Notes: generated from the letters alone by a model not told the origin. Positions 7,710 to 16,747 are shown, counted from the first letter of the stretch. The stretch is 64,000 nucleotides of DNA from Flavobacteriaceae bacterium PS02337 (GCA_029959285.1 JASCOE010000009.1:124001-188000), one strand, 5' to 3'. Numbers and translations: made by a program.

Positions 7710-9047
7710 TTATTTGTTTTTGAATTTTTTAACAGGTTTTTCAACTATATCGATTTTGTTCTGTAGGACATAACTTGCCATTAATTTCTCGATTAGTTCC
7801 TCTTTCGTTAAATGATGAAAAACTGTTTTTACTCTTGTTTTCAAATCACCAGAAAGTTCATGATTTGGTTTTGTTTTGAAGATTTGTTTGGCCCACAAAA
7901 GCATGTTGTTTTCTTCTAGACTTGCTGCAGATGGTTTTTTAAACTCAGAAAATTTGATTCCTAATTCTCTTTCAAAATCTGCAATTTCAAAAACCTCTTC
8001 TTGCTGTAATACCGTTAAAGAAAGTCCTTTTGCCCCTGCCCTTGCGGTTCTTCCACTTCTGTGAACGTAGTTTTCGTAAGTGTCAGGCAAATGATAATTA
8101 ATTACATACGAGATTTCTTTTACATCAATTCCTCTCGCAGCCAAATCTGTCGCCACTAAAATATTGATATGTCCTTCACGAAATTGTTCCATAATTCTAT
8201 CACGAATTCCTTGTGATAAACTACCGTGAAGTGCTCCAGATGAAAATTTATTAATCGCTAGATTTTTAGCTAATTTATTAACTGCTGCTTTAGTTTTACA
8301 GAAAATAATTCCTCTTTCGCCGTCTTTAGAATTTAAGAAATGCATCAAAACTTCCAATTTTTCAATTGGATCAACAACAATATATTCGTGATCAATTCCT
8401 TCATTACCAACAGTTTCCATATTGGCACTTATTTGAACTACATTTTTATTCAAATAATTCTGAATCAATTGTTTTATTGTTCCAGGAAGCGTTGCTGAAA
8501 ATAATAAAGTTCTATGCTTTTTAGGGATTTCCGCAATGATTTCATCTAAACTTTCTTTAAGAATAGCCACCATTTCGTCAGCTTCGTCTAAAACTAAATA
8601 TTCCGTTTGTTTTAGATCTATTGCTTGCCTTTTAATTAAATCAATCAAACGTCCAGGCGTCGCTACAACAATCTGTGCGCCTTCTTTTAATCTTTCTATT
8701 TGTGGTTTTATTGGAGTTCCTCCACAAACTGAAGCAATTGAAATATTCGGAATATGTTTTGAAAAATCTTCTAAATTTCTAAATATCTGTTGTCCTAATT
8801 CTCGTGTTGGAACTAAAATAACAGCCTGAACATCATTTGAGTCAGATTTTACCAATTGCAATAAAGGCAATCCAAATGCTGCAGTTTTTCCTGTTCCAGT
8901 TTTTGCTAAACCAACAACATCATGGTTTTCAGACAATAAAAGCGGAATTGTTTTTTGTTGAATTTCTGTTGCTTCAACGATATTTAATTCGCTTAAAGCT
9001 TTTAAAATTGGAGCTGAAATTCCTAATGTTGAGAATGATTTAGACAT
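7710..9047 (-). CDS. DEAD-box ATP-dependent RNA helicase
   Basis: 445 aa. All family motifs are present in order: Q motif region FSTLGISAPILKALSELN, motif I AKTGTGKT (about 48-55), Ia PTRELGQQ, GG, TPGRL, motif II DEAD (VLDEADEM, about 153), III SAT, IV IIFCKTK, V ATDLAARGIDV and VI HRSGRTAR. The C-terminal 70 residues after the RecA2 core are short and end in a basic KKFKNK tail, likely an RNA-binding extension. Such proteins unwind rRNA or mRNA structures during ribosome assembly or cold adaptation. RhlE/DbpA-type naming is possible but not resolved. Confidence 0.93.
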   Translation of the reverse strand: MSKSFSTLGISAPILKALSELNIVEATEIQQKTIPLLLSENHDVVGLAKTGTGKTAAFGLPLLQLVKSDSNDVQAVILVPTRELGQQIFRNLEDFSKHIPNISIASVCGGTPIKPQIERLKEGAQIVVATPGRLIDLIKRQAIDLKQTEYLVLDEADEMVAILKESLDEIIAEIPKKHRTLLFSATLPGTIKQLIQNYLNKNVVQISANMETVGNEGIDHEYIVVDPIEKLEVLMHFLNSKDGERGIIFCKTKAAVNKLAKNLAINKFSSGALHGSLSQGIRDRIMEQFREGHINILVATDLAARGIDVKEISYVINYHLPDTYENYVHRSGRTARAGAKGLSLTVLQQEEVFEIADFERELGIKFSEFKKPSAASLEENNMLLWAKQIFKTKPNHELSGDLKTRVKTVFHHLTKEELIEKLMASYVLQNKIDIVEKPVKKFKNK

Positions 9048-9067
9048 GTTCTTTAATTTTGTTTAAA

Positions 9068-9202
9068 GTTTCAGGTTTCAAGTTACACCAAAACTTAATA
9101 AGTTGAAAGGAGAAATTACATTTACTCTGAAATGCTATTTCTCCTTTTATTATTTATGATACTATTTTAGGTTTCAACAACTTGAAACATGAAACCTGAA
9201 AC
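9068..9202. repeat. Nested inverted-repeat element (TGAAAC units around a GGAGAAAT hairpin)
   Basis: Outer left arm at 9068-9084 (GTTTCAGGTTTCAAGTT) pairs with the right arm at 9179-9202, which is the same sequence inverted with one extra 7-nt unit (three TGAAAC units). Inside it, AAAGGAGAAAT (9106-9116) pairs with ATTTCTCCTTT (9137-9147). The whole intergenic space between two helicase genes is thus one nested stem, which could also act as a terminator for the upstream minus-strand gene. Confidence 0.65.
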
Positions 9203-9220
9203 AAATAAATTTTTAGATTA

Positions 9221-10759
9221 TCAATCTGGTTCATTCATGATTTTCTCACGATATTTTTTACCAATCAATAAAGTTAATCTTTGTTTATAATCGTCAACCA
9301 ACCATTCGCGATAGTTTTTACTACACTGACTCAAACATTTAGAATAACGTTTGATACGATCATCAATATCATCTTCTAATTCTTTAGCCAACTGTTTAGC
9401 TTCTTGAAGTGTTTCTGTATTGTCTACACACATTGAAGAATGCTGTTCCAGAGACTTGTCTAAAACTACTTTAGAACGTAAATTTTGTTTAATGATTAAT
9501 TTATGTTCTTCATCAACATCAAAACTTACATCGGCAGTTTTGCTAAATTTAGCACGTAATTCTGGTGGCATGCTGTATTTGAAAAACAACTCGATTTCGT
9601 GATCGTCGCGAAGGTTTTCAAGATAAAATTCTGGAGATTTGAAAATGTGTTGCCAGTTTACTGGATCGCTCCACAAACCAAAACGCGCGGCATTATTTCC
9701 TAAATCAATAACAGTAAATTCATCTTTTCCAGGTAATTTACGAGAACCACGACCAATCATTTGGAAATATAAAGTCAACGATTTTGTTGCTCTATTCAAA
9801 ATAATAGTTTCAACCGTTGGCTCATCAAAACCAGTTGTTAAAATTCCCACAGAAGTTAAAATCGCATCTGGAGTCTTTTTAAACCATTGCAAAATATCTT
9901 TACGTTCTTCAGAACTGCTTGTATTATCAAGATGTCTAATATCGTAACCCGCTTCTCTAAAAGTTTCATAAACGTATAAAGAAGTATGAATACCATTATT
10001 GAAAATCAACGTCTTTTTACCCAAAGAACGCTCTGTATAAGCATGTAAAAGTTTTTCTTGCATCAAAGTATTCGTATACAAATCATCTGAAGATTTTACG
10101 GTATAATCACCGTTGATACCTACTTTTAATGAAGTCAAACCAACATCATAACTATATGTTGTTGCTTTTGCCAAGAAACCTTTGTCAATTAATGATCCAA
10201 TTGTGTCTCCCACAATCAATTCATTATAACTTTGGTGCATTGGCAATTTTATATTCGAACTCAAAGGAGTTGCTGTTACTCCAAGAATAAAAGCATTTTT
10301 AAATGAGTTTAATAACTTTCTAAATGAATTATAATGTGCCTCATCAATAATTACCAAACCAATATTGTCTAAATGAAGTTTTTCATCGTTAATACGGTTT
10401 TTTAAAGTTTCAACCATCGCCACAAAACAAGAAAAATCATTTTGGTCTGGCAATTCTTTTACTTTACTATTGATTATTTTATTGGTTACACCAAAACCTG
10501 TAAGCATTTTTGAAGTTTGTTTACAAAGTTCGATACGGTGCGTTAAAACCACCACTTTTTTATCGTTATGAGATAAATAACGACGAACGATTTCAGAAAA
10601 TATTACTGTTTTTCCACCTCCCGTTGGAAGTTGATACAATAAATGATGTTTTGAAGGAGCATTGTCTAAACGTTCAAAAATAGCGTCGATGTCGCCTTTT
10701 TGGTATGCATAAAGTTCTTTCTTCTCTTCTCTTTGTATTTCTAAAGTGTTTTGAGACAT
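9221..10759 (-). CDS. SF2 DEAH helicase, RadD/YejH-like
   Basis: 512 aa. Starts with a Q-region YQKGDIDAIFERL, then Walker A LPTGGGKTVIFSEI (about 45-58), Walker B IIDEAHYNSF (DEAH, about 138), motif III GVTATP, and a RecA2 core with HLDNTSS, TSVGILTTGFDEP (motif V) and QMIGRGSRKLPGKDEF (motif VI). The C-terminal 110 residues are charged and helical, without an obvious zinc finger. The layout matches RadD-like DNA repair helicases, which help at crossovers or with SSB; a restriction-helicase role is less likely as no methylase is nearby. A -7 element TATTTTTG (minus strand, 10780-10787) lies 20 bp before the ATG. Confidence 0.82.
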   Translation of the reverse strand: MSQNTLEIQREEKKELYAYQKGDIDAIFERLDNAPSKHHLLYQLPTGGGKTVIFSEIVRRYLSHNDKKVVVLTHRIELCKQTSKMLTGFGVTNKIINSKVKELPDQNDFSCFVAMVETLKNRINDEKLHLDNIGLVIIDEAHYNSFRKLLNSFKNAFILGVTATPLSSNIKLPMHQSYNELIVGDTIGSLIDKGFLAKATTYSYDVGLTSLKVGINGDYTVKSSDDLYTNTLMQEKLLHAYTERSLGKKTLIFNNGIHTSLYVYETFREAGYDIRHLDNTSSSEERKDILQWFKKTPDAILTSVGILTTGFDEPTVETIILNRATKSLTLYFQMIGRGSRKLPGKDEFTVIDLGNNAARFGLWSDPVNWQHIFKSPEFYLENLRDDHEIELFFKYSMPPELRAKFSKTADVSFDVDEEHKLIIKQNLRSKVVLDKSLEQHSSMCVDNTETLQEAKQLAKELEDDIDDRIKRYSKCLSQCSKNYREWLVDDYKQRLTLLIGKKYREKIMNEPD

Positions 10760-10868
10760 TGTTTATTTTTGGATTTTTGCAAAAATACACCGAAAAAACA
10801 GTTATTCATCTTATTTTAACCTAAAATAAATGTTTTTTTAAAAGAAAGATTTTTTATGGGAAGTGCTT

Positions 10869-11402
10869 TTAGTAGTCGATTTTATCTAAAATTGCTTCAA
10901 AATCGTATTTATTTTTCCATTTTTGCTGCAAAGTTTCTTCATGAATGGCATTAATTCGCAATTTAAAATCATTAAAAATTCCATTTGAAATGATAAAATT
11001 AACAGCTTGTTCAAACGAATTAAAGATACTTTTGTAAAATAATTCTTGCTTGATGAAATTTTGAGAAGAAAACGTTTGCGCAATTTCGATATTATACAAC
11101 ATGATATCTGCCACAACATAAGAATCTACACCAAGCATTATAAAATGTTTGATTAATTTTTGAGCAACAGATCTTCGCATTTTGGCTTTTGGACGCCATT
11201 TTGCTCCCGGTTTTTTTATCGGAAAATATTCGTGCGAAATTTTGACTTTTGCTTCTTGCAATAATTTGTCTTCTTTCGGATTAAAAACAAAGTCGTAATA
11301 TACTTTTACAGGAGCAAATTTCTCGTACAATTCGATCAATTGTTCTTCTAATTGCTCTTTTGTCAATTCGCCTAAATATTTTTTTAAATCTCTTTTACTC
11401 AT
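10869..11402 (-). CDS. DUF6155 family protein
   Basis: 177 aa from the ATG at 11402; an upstream TTG two codons earlier is less likely. It begins MSKRDLKKYLGELTKEQLEEQ, a strongly helical, charged start, and contains KKPGAKWRPKAKMRRSVAQKLIKHFIMLGVDS, a basic segment. The rest is helical with aromatic residues (QELFYKSIFNSFEQAVNFI). It matches what I recall of DUF6155 in flavobacteria; function unknown. No signal peptide, so cytoplasmic. A TACTTTTG -7 element (minus strand, 11421-11428) lies 18 bp upstream of the ATG. Confidence 0.75.
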   Translation of the reverse strand: MSKRDLKKYLGELTKEQLEEQLIELYEKFAPVKVYYDFVFNPKEDKLLQEAKVKISHEYFPIKKPGAKWRPKAKMRRSVAQKLIKHFIMLGVDSYVVADIMLYNIEIAQTFSSQNFIKQELFYKSIFNSFEQAVNFIISNGIFNDFKLRINAIHEETLQQKWKNKYDFEAILDKIDY

Positions 11403-11507
11403 TATCAAAACTTAAGATTACAAAAGTAAATTACTTTCTTCATAAATATCCGAAAAATCAACGATTATACTTAATTTTGCTTCTATTAAAACTTAAAAAA
11501 TAATTAC

Positions 11508-11801
11508 ATGCTCAAGATTTTCAAAGTTACTGCCATTTTAGAAGGAATCTCTTATTTAGTTTTATTTGCTAATATGTTGATTATCAAAAACAATAATCCG
11601 GAACTTTATCATACATTATTACGTCCGTTAGGAATGACACACGGTGTTTTATTCATCGGATATATTATTTTAGCTTTTTTATTGAAAAAATCTCAAAATT
11701 GGGATTTGAAAACTTTTGGAATCATTTTAGTGGCTTCTCTTATTCCGTTCGGAACTTTCTACATCGAGAAAAAGTATTTAGAAACTAAAACAAATGCATA
11801 A
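11508..11801 (+). CDS. DUF3817 integral membrane protein
   Basis: 97 aa. Three hydrophobic segments (about residues 9-26, 47-62, 72-87) and the family-like start KVTAILEGISYLVLFANM plus GMTHGVLFIGYI place it in the DUF3817 (YdzA-like) group of small inner-membrane proteins with unknown function. It overlaps the next gene (an MscS channel) by 8 bp (ATGCATAA), so the two are translationally coupled. A TAATTTTG -7 element lies at 11472-11479, about 29 bp before the ATG. Confidence 0.85.
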   Translation: MLKIFKVTAILEGISYLVLFANMLIIKNNNPELYHTLLRPLGMTHGVLFIGYIILAFLLKKSQNWDLKTFGIILVASLIPFGTFYIEKKYLETKTNA

Positions 11802-13041
11802 GCTTTTGGATAAAATATTTAATTTTTTATATCCTGTTTTTAGAGATTGGGGAATGAGTCGCAACGTAGCGTCTTATACTAGCTTAATCTTTAATATTGC
11901 TATTTTAATAGCATTGGCATACATTATTTATTACATTGCCAAATTTCTTTTAGTCACTTTAACAGCGGTTTTTGCGCAACGAACAAAAACAAAATTTGAC
12001 GATTATTTAATTCAAAACAAAACCACAAGATACACGGCTTATTTAATTCCGTTTTTCTTTATTTATAAAGCGGTTCCCGTAATTTTAGATAAATACGAAT
12101 ATTGGGAATCTATTTTTGGAAAAATCGTCGGCATTTATATTGTTTTGCTTGGATTATGGATCGTTAGAACGGTTTTTAATTCGTTACGCGATTATTTAAA
12201 ACAAAAACCAGAATACAGCGACAAACCAATTGATAGTTTTGTTCAGGTAATTATGATTGTGCTCTGGATTTTCGGAGTTGCAATGATAATTTCAACTTTG
12301 TTCGGAATTAAAAAAGGCGAATTACTGACTATTTTAGGAACACTTTCTGCAATTATTATCTTAATTTTTAGAGATACAATTCTAGGATTTGTTTCGAGCG
12401 TGCAAGTTGCGATTAACGACATGGTTCGAATTGGCGATTGGATTACAATGGACAAATTTGGCGCTGACGGAGATGTTATCGAAATCAATTTAACAACCGT
12501 AAAAGTTCGAAATTTTGACAATACGATTACCACAATTCCGACTTATGCCTTGAGTTCTGATTCTTTTCAGAACTGGCGCGGTATGCAGAAATCTGAGGGA
12601 AGACGTATCAAAAGACATGTTTTAATAAAAAGTAGCACCATTCGTTTTTTGAATGATGAAGATTTGCATCAATTAAAAAAAGTGCAATTGATAACTTCTT
12701 ATATTGACAGCCGTCAAGCGGAAATTGAAAAATATAATGATCTGAGAGGAATTGATAAAACACTTTCTCTGAATGGCCGAAACATGACTAATTTAGGTTT
12801 GTTTAGAAAATACATTATGCAATATCTTATGGATCATCCAGGCTTGAATAAAGATATGCATATTATGTGCCGACAATTACAGTCAACAGCGCATGGAGTT
12901 CCGTTAGAAATTTATGTGTTTTCGAGTGATAAACGCTGGGCAAACTACGAATATATTATGTCTGATATTTTCGATCACGTTATGGCTTCAGTAAGATATT
13001 TTGATCTAGAAATATTTGAATTACCTTCAACATTGAATTAG
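11794..13041 (+). CDS. MscS-family mechanosensitive channel (YbdG/MscM-like)
   Basis: 415 aa inner-membrane channel that opens under membrane tension. Five hydrophobic segments fill residues 25-205; the pore helix region is LTILGTLSAIIILIFRDTILGF (about 178-200). The soluble beta domain has RIGDWITMDKFGADGDVIEINLTTVKVRNFDNTI (about 212-245), the MscS signature, followed by a long C-terminal cytoplasmic region. PTYALSSDSFQNWRGMQKSEGRRIKR resembles YbdG rather than MscS. Start overlaps the stop of the DUF3817 gene by 8 bp. Confidence 0.9.
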   Translation: MHKLLDKIFNFLYPVFRDWGMSRNVASYTSLIFNIAILIALAYIIYYIAKFLLVTLTAVFAQRTKTKFDDYLIQNKTTRYTAYLIPFFFIYKAVPVILDKYEYWESIFGKIVGIYIVLLGLWIVRTVFNSLRDYLKQKPEYSDKPIDSFVQVIMIVLWIFGVAMIISTLFGIKKGELLTILGTLSAIIILIFRDTILGFVSSVQVAINDMVRIGDWITMDKFGADGDVIEINLTTVKVRNFDNTITTIPTYALSSDSFQNWRGMQKSEGRRIKRHVLIKSSTIRFLNDEDLHQLKKVQLITSYIDSRQAEIEKYNDLRGIDKTLSLNGRNMTNLGLFRKYIMQYLMDHPGLNKDMHIMCRQLQSTAHGVPLEIYVFSSDKRWANYEYIMSDIFDHVMASVRYFDLEIFELPSTLN

Positions 13042-13069
13042 TTTTCTTTGTTTCAGGTTGGTAAAATTA

Positions 13070-13181
13070 ACCGCAAAGAGCGCAAAGATTTACGCAAAGT
13101 TCGCAAAGTTTTTTACACAAAGCTTTGCGAACTTTGCGTTTATATTCGGCTTAGCAAAAAAACCTTGCGTTCTTTGCGTTT
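13070..13181. repeat. CGCAAAG-type dispersed inverted repeat
   Basis: Four CGCAAAG units on the left (13070-13108) face CTTTGCG-type units on the right (13123-13181). The central arms ACGCAAAGTTCGCAAAG (13092-13108) and 13123-13139 are perfect 17-bp complements around a 14-nt spacer. Degenerate relatives occur at about 18250-18320 and 59953-59998. An open frame crosses this repeat but is an artefact of its composition. Confidence 0.8.
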
Positions 13182-13222
13182 AAAAAAAACTCATCGTAAG
13201 TCAAAACCTGAAACACACTCCT

Positions 13223-13639
13223 CTACTCTTCTATTCTTTCAAAAACAAATTGAGGATTTTTATAATCAATTGGAACTTCTGGAACAAAACAAGGAAGATT
13301 AAAATAAGTTCCGATTACACCTTTTCCTAAAAATAACTTTCCTTCTTTATTTAATAATGCCAACGGAACTCTTTTCCAACTGCCGCCAAAAGAGACATAA
13401 TGATAATCTCCACGTAAAGTATCGCCTCGCAAATCTCCTCTTACATCTCCAGAATCTTTTCCAGTTCCGTAATGCGATATTTCGTAGCGTCCATAAAAAC
13501 GTTTGTCGTTAATATGAATATCTAAAATGGCTGTATCTTTATTATTTACAGCACGATACAATTGACGGTTATATTTATCCTTATCTTCTTTTGAATTACA
13601 GGAAATAAACAACAAGCAGAAAAACAGAAATATACGCAT
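13223..13639 (-). CDS. Lipoprotein of unknown function
   Basis: 138 aa. MRIFLFFCLLFISCNSK gives a short signal peptide with lipobox LFISC, so Cys14 is the lipidation site; the following NSKED residues fit surface or outer-membrane sorting but do not prove it. The mature protein has DTAILDIHINDKRFYGRYEISHYGTGKDSGDVRGDLRGDTL, a beta-strand pattern with repeated RGD-type turns (GDVRGDLRGDTLRGDY), then a conserved-looking SFGGSWKRVPLAL. It looks like a small secreted beta-sandwich. No family recognised. A TATTTTTG -7 element (minus strand, 13658-13665) lies 18 bp upstream. Confidence 0.8.
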   Translation of the reverse strand: MRIFLFFCLLFISCNSKEDKDKYNRQLYRAVNNKDTAILDIHINDKRFYGRYEISHYGTGKDSGDVRGDLRGDTLRGDYHYVSFGGSWKRVPLALLNKEGKLFLGKGVIGTYFNLPCFVPEVPIDYKNPQFVFERIEE

Positions 13640-13720
13640 ATTTTATTTTTAGAAAAACAAAAATAGGTTTTTAGTTTTGGATTAATTCGCTAACTTTAAA
13701 GAAAACTAAAAACAAAAAAC

Positions 13721-14128
13721 ATGGAAGATAGAGACTCTTTTTTAAAAGAATTCAGAGGCGAAACTTTAGGAACCGTAAGTGCTCAATCTTCTCCAGATGA
13801 GTTATTTCAAAACCAGACCATCAGACCGATATTAAAACTCCAAAATGATTTGTTTATTGCTGTTTTTATTAATTATGTAAATAAAAACAAACGTGATTTC
13901 TATTCCTATTCAGTCGAGAAAAAATTGCAGGCGATTGAAAATTCAATTCAAAAAGACATCAAATTTAGAAATTCCCTAAAAGGAATTATAATGGGGCTTT
14001 TTACTATTGATGAATACGATACTTACATTCAAAATTCTTCCAATTTAAATAAACGCATGATGAATTTGTTGATAGAAAGATTAAAAAGTCAAGTGCAACT
14101 TTTTGAGGTAGAATCTAATTCTAAGTAA
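13721..14128 (+). CDS. Hypothetical helical protein
   Basis: 135 aa, cytoplasmic, no signal peptide. N-terminus MEDRDSFLKEFRGETLGTVSAQSSPDELFQNQTIRP, then a helical body (LKLQNDLFIAVFINYVNKNKRDFYSYSVEKKLQAI and RMMNLLIERLKSQVQLFEVE). From memory similar proteins are conserved in flavobacteria, sometimes named glyoxalase without a visible VOC motif; I would not use that name. The ORF that follows lies in the same reading frame, separated only by this gene's TAA. Confidence 0.7.
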   Translation: MEDRDSFLKEFRGETLGTVSAQSSPDELFQNQTIRPILKLQNDLFIAVFINYVNKNKRDFYSYSVEKKLQAIENSIQKDIKFRNSLKGIIMGLFTIDEYDTYIQNSSNLNKRMMNLLIERLKSQVQLFEVESNSK

Positions 14129-14137
14129 ATTTTTGAA

Positions 14138-14599
14138 GTGGAAATAGAGATTGTCGAAAATAAGAAGCAAAGTTTATATGTTTATAAAGCAGATGAATTA
14201 CTGTATTATTCTACTATAAAATTTAATTGGCTTAATAAGAATCTGATTAAAATTTTTAATTCTAATAATGATCTTGTTTTAGAAATTCAAAGGCATACAG
14301 GACCTTTTAGATCTACGACCTATAAAATTTTATTTCAAAATATAAAGATTAAAGATGTTACAGATGACTCTCTTAGTTTTGATGAGGATAAAATTTTGAA
14401 AAATATAAAAAATGATTTTTTATCTTTCAATCAAAATTCAATCTATTTGTGCAACGAGATTAAAGTGGCTGAAATAAAGCAAAAATTATGGAACTCGCCA
14501 CAAAAGATAATATTGAATGTAGATGAAAAATTTTTAGACTTTTTGAATTTTATTATTATTCATGTTTTATTGACAAAAACTGGACACAATTCAGATTAG
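14138..14599 (+). CDS. Hypothetical protein, possibly LURP-one/Tubby-like fold
   Basis: 153 aa from GTG at 14138; the ORF contains no ATG at all, so GTG (or another non-ATG) start is needed. It starts 9 bp after the previous stop, in the same frame. The pattern KADELLYYSTIKFNWLNKNLIKIFNSNNDLVLEIQRHTGPFRSTTYKILF alternates strands like a beta-barrel with a LURP-one type motif, which is a guess. The last 50 residues are strand/helix. Translation may be coupled to the upstream gene. A strong terminator follows at 14605. Confidence 0.6.
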   Translation: MEIEIVENKKQSLYVYKADELLYYSTIKFNWLNKNLIKIFNSNNDLVLEIQRHTGPFRSTTYKILFQNIKIKDVTDDSLSFDEDKILKNIKNDFLSFNQNSIYLCNEIKVAEIKQKLWNSPQKIILNVDEKFLDFLNFIIIHVLLTKTGHNSD

Positions 14600-14604
14600 G
14601 AAAT

Positions 14605-14640
14605 AAAAAAAGCGCTTAAATTTTCTTTAAGCGCTTTTTT
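14605..14640. terminator. Bidirectional intrinsic terminator
   Basis: AAAAAAAGCGCTTAAA / TTTAAGCGCTTTTTT with a 5-nt loop, A-run and T-run on opposite sides. It lies between the convergent 14138-14599 gene and the E1 gene. Confidence 0.92.
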
Positions 14641-14642
14641 GT

Positions 14643-16619
14643 TTAGTATTCTAACAATTCTTTCAAAACCTCTTCAAATCGATTTCTAGGCAAAAACTGA
14701 TCTTCTAATGCTTTTGTAAACGGAATTGGAGAGTCTAAACTTGCGACTCTTTTAACTGGAGCGTCAAGATATTCAAAACAATTTTCCATAATTAAAGCCG
14801 AAATATCACTTGCGATTCCACCGAACAATGTGTCTTCTTGGTAAATAATAGCTTTTCCTGTCTTTTTAACTGATTCAAAAATAGTTTCTGTATCTAAAGG
14901 CTGTAAAGTTCTTAAATCGATTAAATCGGCATCTATTTCTGGATTGTTTGCTAAAGTTTCTAAAGCCCAATGTATGGGCGCGCCAAACGAAATAATCGTA
15001 ACTGATTTTCCTTCTTTTAGCAAAGCTGCTTTACCTAAAGGAATAGTGTAATAATCTTTTGGAACTTCTTGATAAATACTTCTGTACAATAATTTGTGTT
15101 CAAAGAATAAAACCGGATTCGGATCGTTTATAGAAGAATTTAAAAGTCCTTTTGCATCATAAGGAAATGCTGGATAAACAACTTTTAAACCTGGAGTTTT
15201 AGTAAACCAAGCTTCATTGGTTTGTGAATGAAAAGGACCAGCTTGCGTTCCGCCGCCACAAGGCATACGAACGACAACATCAGCGTTTTCGCCCCAGCGA
15301 TAATGAGATTTTGCCAATAAATTTACAATCGGATTAAATCCTGTAGAAACAAAATCGGCAAATTGCATTTCAACAATTGATTTATAACCATTTATAGATA
15401 ATCCCATTCCTGTTGAAACAATAGCACTTTCGCAGATTGGTGTATTTCGTATTCTGTCTTTTCCGAAAGCATCGACAAAACCATCTGTAATTTTAAAAGC
15501 GCCACCATATTCAGCAATATCCTGACCCATAATCACAAGGTTTTTATGACGCCACATAGATTGCTCTAAACTATTTCGGATCGCATCTATAAAACGAATA
15601 TTCTCAGATTCAGAATTATGGCTATATTCTTCATATTGATAAGGTTTGTAAACATCATCTAATTCTCCGCTATAAGTTGGTTCGATTTCTGGTTCTGCAT
15701 TTGCTTTTGCCCAATTTTCATCAATTTCTTGTTTTATTTGAGCACGAAATTGTTCGTCGAATTCTTCAGTAAGAATTCCATTTTCGAGTAAATATTTTTT
15801 ATAATTAGAAACAGGATCTCTAAGTTCCCACTGATCCATTAATTCTTGCGGAACATATTTTGTACCGCTCGCCTCTTCGTGCCCGCGCATTCTGAAAGTT
15901 TTAAATTCCAGCAAAATCGGACGCGGATTTTCTTTCATTTCTTCTTTTAACTGCGAAAGCTTGTTAAAAACTTCCACAATATTATTTCCGTCAATAATCC
16001 AACTTTCAATTCCGTAGCCAATTCCTTTGTCAGCAAGGTTTTCGCAAGCGTATTGTTCGTTTGTTGGCGTTGAAAGTCCGTAACCATTATTTTCGATAAT
16101 AAACATTACAGGAAGTTTCCAAACGGCAGCAATATTTAAAGCTTCGTGAAAATCGCCTTCACTTGTAGCGCCTTCGCCAGTAAAAACTGCAGTGATTTTT
16201 TTATTGTCTTGCAGTTTATTCGCTAAGGCAATTCCGTCAGCAATTCCTAACTGCGGACCCAAATGCGAAATCATTCCTATAATATTGTATTCTTGAGTTC
16301 CGAAGTGAAAACTTCTATCGCGACCTTTTGTAAAACCGTTTGCTTTTCCTTGCCATTGCGAGAACAAACGATGCAACGGAATTTCTCTAGTTGTAAAAAC
16401 ACCAAGATTTCGGTGCATTGGAAGAATGTATTCCGATTGGTCTAAAACAGCTGTAACTCCAACCGAAATTGCTTCTTGTCCGATTCCAGAAAACCATTTA
16501 GAAACTTTTCCCTGACGAATCAGGATCAGCATCTTTTCTTCGATTAATCGTGGTTTTAATAACTTTTTGTATAGATCTAATAATTGAGCGTCGGTTAGGT
16601 TTTGTCGGTAAAAAATCAT
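14643..16619 (-). CDS. Fused branched-chain/2-oxoacid dehydrogenase E1 (alpha-beta)
   Basis: 658 aa thiamine-diphosphate enzyme of the 2-oxoacid dehydrogenase complex (probable 2-oxoisovalerate type). Residues 1-330 are the alpha part: GEGATSEGDFHEALNIAAVWKLPVMFIIENNGYG (about 148-181) is the TPP motif, and RMRGHEEASG is the loop that in mammals is phosphorylated. Residues 340-658 are the beta part with FIDAIRNSLEQSM, MGQDIAEYGGAFK and FADFVSTGFNPIVNLLAKSHYR. The fusion of the two chains is common in Bacteroidota. No E2 or E3 gene is adjacent, so partners lie elsewhere. Full length; start ATG fits. Confidence 0.92.
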   Translation of the reverse strand: MIFYRQNLTDAQLLDLYKKLLKPRLIEEKMLILIRQGKVSKWFSGIGQEAISVGVTAVLDQSEYILPMHRNLGVFTTREIPLHRLFSQWQGKANGFTKGRDRSFHFGTQEYNIIGMISHLGPQLGIADGIALANKLQDNKKITAVFTGEGATSEGDFHEALNIAAVWKLPVMFIIENNGYGLSTPTNEQYACENLADKGIGYGIESWIIDGNNIVEVFNKLSQLKEEMKENPRPILLEFKTFRMRGHEEASGTKYVPQELMDQWELRDPVSNYKKYLLENGILTEEFDEQFRAQIKQEIDENWAKANAEPEIEPTYSGELDDVYKPYQYEEYSHNSESENIRFIDAIRNSLEQSMWRHKNLVIMGQDIAEYGGAFKITDGFVDAFGKDRIRNTPICESAIVSTGMGLSINGYKSIVEMQFADFVSTGFNPIVNLLAKSHYRWGENADVVVRMPCGGGTQAGPFHSQTNEAWFTKTPGLKVVYPAFPYDAKGLLNSSINDPNPVLFFEHKLLYRSIYQEVPKDYYTIPLGKAALLKEGKSVTIISFGAPIHWALETLANNPEIDADLIDLRTLQPLDTETIFESVKKTGKAIIYQEDTLFGGIASDISALIMENCFEYLDAPVKRVASLDSPIPFTKALEDQFLPRNRFEEVLKELLEY

Positions 16620-16747
16620 TTAAATTTTTGTTTTTTAGTGTTTCAAATATAACAATTTGAGTTAATTTTATTGAATTCTGAAATAATTTTTTAATCAAAA
16701 ACCTACTTTTAATGGCTGAGCTTAAGATTATTTTCTAAAATATTATC

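Noticed and set aside
9221-10759. The RadD-like helicase as part of a defence or restriction system
   Set aside because: No methylase, nuclease or other defence partner is nearby; neighbours are housekeeping genes.
10886-11119. A second minus-strand frame inside DUF6155
   Set aside because: Lies within the DUF6155 gene in another frame, with low-complexity composition.
13048-13302. An 84-codon open frame across the CGCAAAG repeat
   Set aside because: Its residues are the translated repeat (KERKDLRKVRKV, LRSLRLKK), and it overlaps the end of the lipoprotein gene on the other strand.
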